A stretch of 56,856 nucleotides of DNA from Collinsella aerofaciens (GTDB lineage Bacteria > Actinomycetota > Coriobacteriia > Coriobacteriales > Coriobacteriaceae): assembly GCF_015554145.1 (NCBI RefSeq), contig NZ_JADNHZ010000018.1:1-56856 (forward strand), written 5' to 3'. This document shows, piece by piece, positions 44,814-52,256 of the stretch. The position numbers and the translations under genes were made by a program. Positions within the stretch are counted from its first letter, which is position 1; each line of letters opens with the position of its first letter. The notes under the pieces are model-generated. The model did no database searches, was not told where the DNA came from, and saw only the letters and a list, made by a program, of their open reading frames with translations.

Positions 44814-46646
44814 ATGGCTCGACTGCACGTAATGGAACGCAGCCACGCTCAGGCCGTCATGGACGACCTGCACGATGCGCTCGGACGTCGTCTGGCGGTG
44901 AGTTCGCTCGCCCCGTGCCCCGTTGAGTTTACGGCAGCGCTCGTCAATCTGTGCTCCACCCAGAGCTGCGGCAAGTGCACGCCCTGCCGCGTGGGGCTGA
45001 GCGCGCTGAGCGACCTGCTCGCCGATGTGCTCGAAGGGCGCGCCGATGAGTCCACGCTCAACCTGATTGAGCGCACGGCCCGCACCATCTACCTTTCGAG
45101 CGACTGCGCCATCGGCTACGAAGCTGGCGCCATGGCACTCACGGCCATTCGCGGCTTCCGCGACGATTTTGAGCATCACATCCGCGAGCACTCCTGCGGC
45201 TTTGACCGCGAGGCCCGCGTCCCGTGCGTTTCGGGCTGCCCGGCGCACGTCGACATTCCCGGGTACATTTCGCTGGTCGAGGCCGGCCGGTATGCCGACG
45301 CCGTCAAGGTCATCCGCAAGAACAACCCACTGCCGCTCGTCTGCGGCTTGGTGTGCGAGCATCCCTGCGAGATGCATTGCCGCCGTGGCATGGTCGACGA
45401 CCCCATGAACATTCTCGCCCTCAAGCGTTTTGCCGTTGAGCACAGCGACCTCAACGACCACAAGCCGCATGTAGTGGACGACACCGGTAAGCGCGTCGCC
45501 GTGATCGGCGGCGGCCCGGCCGGCCTTTCCTGTGCCTACTACCTGGCCGTGATGGGTCATAAGGTGACCATCTTTGAGCAGCGCCACCACCTGGGCGGCA
45601 TGCTGCGCTATGGCATCCCCAGCTATCGTCTGCCGCGCGAGCGCCTGCAGGCCGAGATCGACTGGATCTTGAGCGCCGGCATCGACGTGGAGCTCGACCA
45701 CTCCGTCAACGGCGAGGAGCTTGCCCGCCTGCGCGACGAGTTCGATGCCGTCTACCTGGCCATTGGCGCCCACAGCGATAAGAAGCTCGGCCTTCCGGGC
45801 GAAGAAGCTCCCGGCGTGGAGTCGGCCGTCAAGATGCTGCGCGCCATCGGCGATGACGAGCTGCCCGACCTGAGCGGCCAGCGCGTGTGCGTCATCGGCG
45901 GCGGTAACGTGGCCATGGACGTGGCGCGCTCCGCCGTGCGCTGCGGTGCCGAAAAGGTGAGCATCGTCTACCGCCGTCGCATCTGCGACATGACGGCCCA
46001 GGACGCCGAGATCGCCGGCGCCCAGGCCGAGGGCTGCGAGGTGCTGGAGTTGACCGCCCCGCTCGCTATCAAGACGGGCGAGGAAGGTCGCGTGAGTGGC
46101 CTGCGCGTGCAGCCGCAGATTATCGGCGAGCCCCGTCGTGGGCGTCCGGCCCCGCGTGCCGCCGCCACGCCCGAGCGCGTCATTCCCTGCGAGCGCGTGT
46201 TTGTGGCCATTGGCCAGGACATCGATTCCAAGCCGTTTGAGGACATGGGCATCGCTTGTAAGTGGGGCTGCGTGGTCACCGATTCGGATGGCGCCGTGCC
46301 CAACTTCGATGGCCTCTTTAGCGGCGGTGACTGCCAGACCGGTCCCGCCACCGTCATCCGTGCCATCAACGCCGGCCGCGTGGCTTCGGCAAATATCGAC
46401 CGCTACCTGGGCTTTGACCACAAGATCAAGCTCGAGGTCGAGCTGCCGACCGTCCAGTTTAAGGGCAAGCATGAGTGCGGCCGCTGCGAGCTGGGCGAGC
46501 GCGAGGCCGGCGAGCGTATTCACGATTGGGATCTGGTCGAGCAGGGTCTCACCGAGCAGGAGGCGCGCCAGGAGGCGAGCCGCTGCCTGCGTTGCGATCA
46601 CTTTGGCTTTGGCGCGTTCCGCGGAGGGAGGAACCTGGAATGGTAG
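44814..46646 (+). CDS. GltD-like flavoprotein with NuoF-type Fe-S N-terminus
   Basis: A 610-aa electron-transfer subunit. The N-terminal 140 residues resemble the C-terminal [4Fe-4S] part of NuoF/HydB (CSTQSCGKCTPCRVGLSALSDLL). Then follow the GltD-type cysteines (CVSCPAH-like CVSGCPAHVDIPGYI, CGLVCEHPCEMHC), an FAD motif VIGGGPAGLSCAYYLAVMGH, a second NAD(P)-binding motif VIGGGNVAMDVARSAVRCGA and a C-terminal Cys pair CGRCELGE...CLRC. The FMN/NADH-binding part of NuoF is absent. Its stop overlaps the hydrogenase start by 7 bp, so it probably links NAD(P)H with the hydrogenase. ATG 44814 follows AGAGGGGA. Confidence 0.85.
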   Translation: MARLHVMERSHAQAVMDDLHDALGRRLAVSSLAPCPVEFTAALVNLCSTQSCGKCTPCRVGLSALSDLLADVLEGRADESTLNLIERTARTIYLSSDCAIGYEAGAMALTAIRGFRDDFEHHIREHSCGFDREARVPCVSGCPAHVDIPGYISLVEAGRYADAVKVIRKNNPLPLVCGLVCEHPCEMHCRRGMVDDPMNILALKRFAVEHSDLNDHKPHVVDDTGKRVAVIGGGPAGLSCAYYLAVMGHKVTIFEQRHHLGGMLRYGIPSYRLPRERLQAEIDWILSAGIDVELDHSVNGEELARLRDEFDAVYLAIGAHSDKKLGLPGEEAPGVESAVKMLRAIGDDELPDLSGQRVCVIGGGNVAMDVARSAVRCGAEKVSIVYRRRICDMTAQDAEIAGAQAEGCEVLELTAPLAIKTGEEGRVSGLRVQPQIIGEPRRGRPAPRAAATPERVIPCERVFVAIGQDIDSKPFEDMGIACKWGCVVTDSDGAVPNFDGLFSGGDCQTGPATVIRAINAGRVASANIDRYLGFDHKIKLEVELPTVQFKGKHECGRCELGEREAGERIHDWDLVEQGLTEQEARQEASRCLRCDHFGFGAFRGGRNLEW

Positions 46647-48451
46647 AGCCCAACAACACCACCGTCAGCGACAACACCGAAAATGGAGCGCATAACATGG
46701 TCAAGCTCACTATCGATAATTGCGAGGTCGTGGTTCCCGAGCACACCACGATCCTGGATGCGGCCAAGTCCGTCAGCATCCAGATTCCCACCCTGTGCTA
46801 CCTGCGCGATCTAAACGAGATCGGCGGCTGCCGCGTATGCGTGGTCGAGGTTGAGGGCTGCGACCAGCTGGTTGCCGCCTGCAACAACTACGTGCTCGAC
46901 GGCATGGTGGTCCACACCAACAGCCCCAAGGCCCGCGAGGCGCGTCGCACCAACGTGCAGCTGCTGCTGTCCCAGCACGATTCGCAGTGCACGAGCTGCG
47001 TGCGCAGCGGCAACTGCAACTTGCAGACCATCGCCAACGATCTGGGCATTTTCTATCTGCCGTATCAAAGGCATTTGGCGGGCGAGGGCTGGGATTTCGA
47101 TTTTCCCATCATCCGCGAAAACGACAAGTGCATTAAATGCATGCGCTGCATCAAGGTGTGCGAGAGCGTACAGGGCCTAGGGATTTGGGCCCTGACCAAC
47201 CGCGCCACGCATACCGCCGTGGGTACCCGCGGGCGCGCACCGATCGGCAAGACCGATTGCGTCGCGTGCGGCCAGTGCATTACACATTGTCCGACGGGCG
47301 CCCTGCGCGAGCGCGACGATACCGAGACCGTGTTTGACGCGCTCGCTAATCCCGACAAGATCGTGCTGGTGCAGATCGCGCCGGCCGTGCGCAGCGCCTG
47401 GGGCGAGGAACTCGGCATATCTCGCGAGGAGGCCACCGTTGAGCGCCTGGCCTGCGCGCTGCGCCGCGTGGGCTTTGAGTACGTGTTCGACACCGATTTC
47501 TCGGCCGACCTCACCATTATGGAGGAGGGATCCGAACTGATCGAGCGCCTGGGCGCCGCCGCCAAGGGCGAGGGCGACAGCCGCGGCTGGCCCATGTTTA
47601 CGAGCTGCTGCCCGGGCTGGGTGCGCTTTGTGAAGGCGCGCTATCCGGAGTTTGTCGACAGCCTGTCCACGTCCAAGTCGCCGCAGCAGATGTTCGGCGC
47701 TATTGCCAAGACCTACTACGCCAAGGTGCTGGGCGTGGGGTCCGAGCGCCTGTTCGTGGTGTCCGTTATGCCGTGCACGGCCAAGAAGGCCGAGTGCGCG
47801 CTGCCGAGCATGGTGGGCGAGGGCGGTGTGCCCGACGTGGACGTTGCGCTGACGGTGCGCGAGATGGTGCGCATGATCCGCGCGAGCCACGTGAGCGTGG
47901 ACACGCTGGTCGAGGAGCCGCTCGATACGCCGCTGGGCTTTGGCACGGGCGCGGGCGTGATCTTTGGTGCCACGGGCGGCGTGGTGGAGGCCGCCGTGCG
48001 CTCGGCATATTACCTGGTGACGGGCAAGAACCCCGACGCCGACTTCTTTACCGATGTGCGCGGCCTGGACGGCTGGAAAGAAGCCGTGGCCGATATCGAT
48101 GGCACCAAGGTGCGCGTCGCCGTGGCACACGGGCTGGGCAACGCCGCGCGTCTGCTCGACGCGATTCGCGACGGCCGTGTGAGCTATGACTTCGTTGAGG
48201 TCAAGGCATGCCCGGGCGGCTGCGTCGGCGGCGGCGGTCAGCCCATCCACGACGGCTGCGAACTGGCGGCCGAGCGTGGCCAGGTGCTCTGGGGGCTGGA
48301 TGCCGCTGCGGACATTCGCTTCTCGCACGAGAATCCCGATGTCCAAGCGTGCTATAGCGAGTTTTTGGGCGAGCCGCTCTCACCGCTGGCCGAGGAGTTG
48401 CTGCATACCGACCATCACGCCTGGTCGATGCCTAACGAGGGGACGTGCTAG
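46640..48451 (+). CDS. [FeFe] hydrogenase, large subunit with N-terminal Fe-S domains
   Basis: A 603-aa cytoplasmic H2-evolving or H2-oxidising enzyme. N-terminal [2Fe-2S] region (CYLRDLNEIGGCRVCVVEVEGC), His/Cys-ligated cluster (HDSQCTSCVRSGNC), and two [4Fe-4S] clusters (CIKCMRCIKVCE, CVACGQCITHCP) feed the H-cluster domain. All three H-cluster signatures are present: TSCCPGW (about residue 321), MPCTAKK (about 377), and ACPGGCVGGGGQP (about 523). ATG 46640 is preceded by GGAGGGAGG. Maturase genes hydE, hydF and hydG are not in this window. Confidence 0.95.
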   Translation: MVEPNNTTVSDNTENGAHNMVKLTIDNCEVVVPEHTTILDAAKSVSIQIPTLCYLRDLNEIGGCRVCVVEVEGCDQLVAACNNYVLDGMVVHTNSPKAREARRTNVQLLLSQHDSQCTSCVRSGNCNLQTIANDLGIFYLPYQRHLAGEGWDFDFPIIRENDKCIKCMRCIKVCESVQGLGIWALTNRATHTAVGTRGRAPIGKTDCVACGQCITHCPTGALRERDDTETVFDALANPDKIVLVQIAPAVRSAWGEELGISREEATVERLACALRRVGFEYVFDTDFSADLTIMEEGSELIERLGAAAKGEGDSRGWPMFTSCCPGWVRFVKARYPEFVDSLSTSKSPQQMFGAIAKTYYAKVLGVGSERLFVVSVMPCTAKKAECALPSMVGEGGVPDVDVALTVREMVRMIRASHVSVDTLVEEPLDTPLGFGTGAGVIFGATGGVVEAAVRSAYYLVTGKNPDADFFTDVRGLDGWKEAVADIDGTKVRVAVAHGLGNAARLLDAIRDGRVSYDFVEVKACPGGCVGGGGQPIHDGCELAAERGQVLWGLDAAADIRFSHENPDVQACYSEFLGEPLSPLAEELLHTDHHAWSMPNEGTC

Positions 48452-48453
48452 CG

Positions 48454-49512
48454 ATGCGCGCGTTTGATTTTGAGCTGTCGCGCCGGGGGTTTGCCTCGGC
48501 GCTCGCCGCGGGCGCTCTGTCGCTTGCACTCGCGGGCTGCGGCAGCGGAGCCGTGGGGGTTGGGTCTTCTGCGGGCTCGGCTGCCGGGTCTGCCACTGAC
48601 GGTGCCGCTGCCGAGCCGGTCGAGGTGCACGTCGCGTCGCTCAAGGGCCCGACGTCGATCGGTCTGGTGAGGTTTATGGACCAGGCGGCGAGCGGCGAGA
48701 CGGATAACGAGTTCGACTTTGCGATCAGCGCCGCAGCCGACGAGATCGTGCCCAAGGTCATTCAGGGCGATGTCGACATTGCCCTGGTGCCCGCCAACGT
48801 GGCGAGCGTGCTCTACAACAAGACGGAGGGCGCGGTGCGGGTCATCGACATCAACACGCTGGGCGTGCTGAGCGTTGTGACGGGCGACGCGAGTGTGACC
48901 TCGTTTGGCGATCTGGCGGGCCATACCGTCTATATGACGGGCAAGGGCACCACGCCGGAGTACGTCATGAACTACCTGCTGGAGCGCGCGGGCCTGACCG
49001 GCCAGGTGACGCTCGAGTTTAAGAGCGAGCCCACCGAGGTGCTGTCGGCCCTGCTTGCCGATCCGTCTGCTGTGGGCGTGCTGCCCGAGCCGTTCAAGAC
49101 CGCCGCCATCGCCAAGAGCGAAGGCAAGCTGTCGGCTCCGGTAAGTCTGACCGATGTGTGGGATGAGCTGGCAGGTGACACGGGTTCGCGCCTGCTGACG
49201 GGCGTGACCGTGGTGCGCCGCACGTTTGCCGAGGAACATCCCGAGGCCGTGGCGGAATTCCTGAGCTGCCACGCGGCGAGCGTTGAGGCCGTGAACGCGT
49301 CGCCGGCGGACTGGGCCCAGGCCGTGGTCGATGCGGGCATCGTGGATAACGTCGCGATTGCCGAAAAGGCGATTCCCGGGTGCATGCTCGTGTGCCAGAC
49401 GGGGAAGGATATGAAGGCGGCGCTCGGTGGGTATCTGCAGGTGTTGGCCGATGCGGACGCGAGTGCCGTTGGCGGCAAGCTCCCGGCTGACGATTTCTAC
49501 TACATGGAGTAG
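48454..49512 (+). CDS. ABC transporter substrate-binding lipoprotein (NitT/TauT-like)
   Basis: A 352-aa extracytoplasmic lipoprotein. The N-terminus has a twin-Arg motif (SRRGF, Arg10-Arg11) and a lipobox LALAGC with Cys29 as lipid anchor, then a Gly/Ser-rich linker. The body (VHVASLKGPTSIGLVRFM, DVDIALVPANVASVLYNKT, VTGKGTTPEYVMNYLLERAG-like segment) resembles periplasmic proteins of the nitrate/sulfonate/thiamine-precursor group. It follows the hydrogenase by 2 bp and is followed by a fused permease/ATPase 3 bp later. The ligand is unknown. Confidence 0.85.
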   Translation: MRAFDFELSRRGFASALAAGALSLALAGCGSGAVGVGSSAGSAAGSATDGAAAEPVEVHVASLKGPTSIGLVRFMDQAASGETDNEFDFAISAAADEIVPKVIQGDVDIALVPANVASVLYNKTEGAVRVIDINTLGVLSVVTGDASVTSFGDLAGHTVYMTGKGTTPEYVMNYLLERAGLTGQVTLEFKSEPTEVLSALLADPSAVGVLPEPFKTAAIAKSEGKLSAPVSLTDVWDELAGDTGSRLLTGVTVVRRTFAEEHPEAVAEFLSCHAASVEAVNASPADWAQAVVDAGIVDNVAIAEKAIPGCMLVCQTGKDMKAALGGYLQVLADADASAVGGKLPADDFYYME

Positions 49513-49515
49513 CCC

Positions 49516-50892
49516 GTGCGTGCGTTTGCTCGACAAATGACAGAGCGCATGAAGGCGGTGGCGGCAGCAGGTGCCGTTGCCGCCTTTTGGCTTGCCGTGT
49601 GGGTGCTGGTGGCGGGTCTTGTGGCACAGCCGCTGATTTTGCCGGGGCCGGGCGCTGTCGTGGTATCGCTGCTGCGCCTGGCGTGCGATGGCGGTACCTG
49701 GGCGATTTTGGTGGGCTCGGGCGCGCGGATACTGGGCGGGCTGGCGCTTGCCGCGGTGTGCGGCGGCGTGCTGGCGGGAGCCTCGGTGCGGTCGCGGACG
49801 TTTGCCCGCCTGGTGGCACCGGCGCTGTCGTTTGTAAAGGCGACGCCGGTCGCCTGCGTGGTGGTCCTGTTGCTTATCTGGCTGGGATCGGCGCGCGTGA
49901 GCATCGCGGCGGTTTTTTTGATGGCGCTGCCGGGCGTATATTTCTCACTGGTCGAGGGCTTGGCGCAGGTTGATAAGCCGCTGGAGCAGATGCTCCGCCT
50001 GCATGGCGTGCGGGGCTGGCGACTGTTTTGCGCCCACACCTGGCGTGAGGTGCTGCCGTTTGTGCTTTCGTGCGCGAAGGCGGTCATCGGCATGAGCTGG
50101 AAGGCCGGTGTAGCGGCGGAGCTCATCGGCATGGCGACGGGCACCGTGGGTGAGCGCATCTATCAGGCAAAGCTTTTGATTGAGACGGCAGATCTGCTGG
50201 CGTGGACCGTGTTGGTCGTGGCGGCATCGTGGACATGTGAGCGCGTGCTAGTGTGGCTGCTGCGGGTTTCGGGGCCCGTGGCGTGGCGCGCGGCCGTGCG
50301 GGCGCATGGGCATGGATTGCGTGGGCGTGCGGGGGCTGCGAGCGATGGCACTTCAGCGGAGCTTGCGCTTGCTGTGGGCGATCGTGCGCCCTGGGCGCCG
50401 GCGCTCGACGGACTGGTACTTCATGTGTCTGCCGGTGGGCGCGCCTGCGTGATGGGCGCCTCGGGCGTGGGCAAGTCGACGCTGCTTGCCCTGGCGGCGG
50501 GGGAATGCGCACCGTGCTCCATGGTGTTTCAGGATGCGCGCTTGGTCGAGGACGCCTCGGCGCTGGGTAACGTGCTTGTGTGCGCCGATGCACGCGTGGA
50601 TGCCTCGAGTGCCGCTGCCTTGTTGCGCCTGCTGGTGCCGGGGATCGACGTGCATGCGTGCGTGGCCGAGCTCTCGGGCGGGCAGCGCCGTCGCGTCGAG
50701 ATCGCTCGCACCCTGCTGTGCCCGGGCGGCGCGGTGATTCTTGACGAGCCCTTTACCGGTTTAGATACCGCTGCGCGCGACGCATGCGCCGAGGTCGTGC
50801 TCGACTTGCTCGACGGCCGTATGCTGCTGCTTGCCTCGCACGATGTCGCCGACGCTCAGGCCCTCGATACCTCGGACATCATCACGCTCTAA
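49516..50892 (+). CDS. Fused ABC transporter: permease plus ATP-binding domain
   Basis: A 458-aa protein in which both ABC importer components are joined. Residues 1-255 form a SsuC/TauC-type permease with about six membrane helices and the EAA-like loop (EGLAQVDKPLEQMLRLHGVRGWRLFCAHTWREVLPF). Residues 285-458 form a compact ATPase: Walker A GASGVGKST (about 314-322), signature LSGGQRRRVEIAR, Walker B AVILDEPFTG, and switch His in LLASHD. The region between Walker A and signature is short. Normally these are two genes, so this is an unusual fusion. It starts 3 bp after the binding-protein gene. Confidence 0.88.
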   Translation: MRAFARQMTERMKAVAAAGAVAAFWLAVWVLVAGLVAQPLILPGPGAVVVSLLRLACDGGTWAILVGSGARILGGLALAAVCGGVLAGASVRSRTFARLVAPALSFVKATPVACVVVLLLIWLGSARVSIAAVFLMALPGVYFSLVEGLAQVDKPLEQMLRLHGVRGWRLFCAHTWREVLPFVLSCAKAVIGMSWKAGVAAELIGMATGTVGERIYQAKLLIETADLLAWTVLVVAASWTCERVLVWLLRVSGPVAWRAAVRAHGHGLRGRAGAASDGTSAELALAVGDRAPWAPALDGLVLHVSAGGRACVMGASGVGKSTLLALAAGECAPCSMVFQDARLVEDASALGNVLVCADARVDASSAAALLRLLVPGIDVHACVAELSGGQRRRVEIARTLLCPGGAVILDEPFTGLDTAARDACAEVVLDLLDGRMLLLASHDVADAQALDTSDIITL

Positions 50893-50964
50893 ATACTAAC
50901 TCAGCAACAAAATGATTCGTTTTCCTCTGCTCCCATGGGGTCGGGTGTGGTATTCTATCAGCGG

Positions 50965-50993
50965 GGTAATACTTAGGAATACCAAGTAATACC
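50965..50993 (+). promoter_or_regulatory. Tandem AATAC motifs upstream of the antitoxin gene
   Basis: GTAATAC, GGAATACC and GTAATACC occur in direct order about every 10 bp, that is, on one face of the helix. RelB-type antitoxins repress their own genes at repeated sites, so this may be an autoregulatory operator. Confidence 0.45.
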
Positions 50994-51106
50994 AATGCCG
51001 CAAAACAAACTCCAGATGCGGGCCAATCGGGTTGCCTTCACAGCCCGTCGCCCAGCCGCGTGGCCCGCATCTATCCGCACCACCGTCGTTTCAAAAAGGA
51101 AGCGCC

Positions 51107-51310
51107 ATGGCAGAACACATGACCCCGGTTGTCGCGAAGGTCTTGCCCGAGGAAAAGGCGGCCTTCGCGGCGGCAACCCAGCTCGTGGGCACCACGCCGT
51201 CCAACGCCATCCGCATGTTCATCGCTGCGTTCAATCGCTGCGGCACCTTCCCGTTCGACATTTCGCCCAACGGGGCTTTTGGCACTGCGCCCGATTCTCA
51301 TCAACAATGA
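51107..51310 (+). CDS. RelB/DinJ-family antitoxin-like protein, no toxin partner
   Basis: A 67-aa protein. The segment VVAKVLPEEKAAFAAATQLVGTTPSNAIRMFIAAFNRCGTFPFDI matches the ribbon-helix-helix and helical region of RelB/DinJ antitoxins. AAAGGAAG precedes ATG 51107. No RelE/YafQ-type toxin gene follows; the next gene is an unrelated protease. It may be a solitary regulator or the remains of a toxin-antitoxin pair. Confidence 0.75.
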   Translation: MAEHMTPVVAKVLPEEKAAFAAATQLVGTTPSNAIRMFIAAFNRCGTFPFDISPNGAFGTAPDSHQQ

Positions 51311-51344
51311 CTGTCCCAAACTGCCGGGTTTTGAGGAGGTTGGC

Positions 51345-52256
51345 ATGCTCAATGCGCTGGTTTGGGCGCTTGCCTGTTTTGGTGTCGTCGCTGCCGATAT
51401 TGCCCTGAGCATTGTTTTGTTCTCCGCGCTGGACATCGTGTCGGCACTGACGGGTTTCCCGATCGACAATCTCGATATTCAATGGTTTCAGGCCGCCGCT
51501 CAGACGGCGTCGTTTTTGATGGCGCTGCTGTGGTGGCGCTATCTGTGGCCCCGCTCCTTCATGGCGCGCCGGCAAGGTGAACGCCCGCTCGGCGGGGGAG
51601 CAAATACTGCATGGAAGCGCATCGCATACGTTGTCGTGATCGGCCTATCCATGCAGGTGGTCATTAGCTACCTATGCGACGGCGTGCTGTCGCTGCTGCC
51701 CGAGGTTGCGGCGGACTATAGCGAGCTCGTCGAGGAAACAGGCTTGGGCGATACCAACCTTCTTGCCGTCCTGACCACGGTGCTCGGCGCCCCATTTTGT
51801 GAAGAGCTGCTGGTGCGCGGCATTATTTTTGAGTTTTCGCTCCGAGCGTTTAATCCGCAGTGCCGCCCACTTTGGAAGTGCCGGCGTCGTGTGAGCGCGC
51901 AGAGTGGCGCCATGGTGCCCTGGGCGGCCCCAAGCACGTGGGGTATCGCCGCGGCGATTGTGCTGCAGGCGGCGATCTTCGGTTTTATGCACATGAATTG
52001 GGTACAGGGTTGCTACGCGGGTGCCGCCGGCCTCATCTTTGGTTGGGTGCTCGTGACGACCGGAAAGCTCCGCTACACGATCCTGCTGCACTTTGCCTTT
52101 AATGCCGGGTCGTATTTCATGACGTTGCTCTGGTTTGTGAACACACCGCTCGACGTGATAATCACGGTCACCATAGCTGGCATAATCCTCGTGGAGACGA
52201 TGCGCTCACTGCGCCACGCATGCGAGACGGGCATAGCGACAGCACCGCTGCCCTAG
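51345..52256 (+). CDS. CPBP-family intramembrane metalloprotease
   Basis: A 303-aa membrane protein with about eight helices. The CPBP motifs are present: EELLVRGIIFEF (two Glu and Arg), FGFMHMNW (His), and LLHFAFNAG (His and Asn). Members include Rce1-like CAAX proteases and bacteriocin-immunity proteins. ATG 51345 has GAGGAGG upstream; a longer frame from 51129 is a shadow over the antitoxin gene and is rejected. Its 3' end overlaps the convergent YgiQ gene by 4 bp. Substrate unknown. Confidence 0.88.
   Translation: MLNALVWALACFGVVAADIALSIVLFSALDIVSALTGFPIDNLDIQWFQAAAQTASFLMALLWWRYLWPRSFMARRQGERPLGGGANTAWKRIAYVVVIGLSMQVVISYLCDGVLSLLPEVAADYSELVEETGLGDTNLLAVLTTVLGAPFCEELLVRGIIFEFSLRAFNPQCRPLWKCRRRVSAQSGAMVPWAAPSTWGIAAAIVLQAAIFGFMHMNWVQGCYAGAAGLIFGWVLVTTGKLRYTILLHFAFNAGSYFMTLLWFVNTPLDVIITVTIAGIILVETMRSLRHACETGIATAPLP

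Noticed and set aside
51129-51344. Longer N-terminus for the CPBP protease
   Set aside because: Arg/Pro/Ser-rich shadow of the antitoxin gene; a good ribosome-binding site supports ATG 51345.
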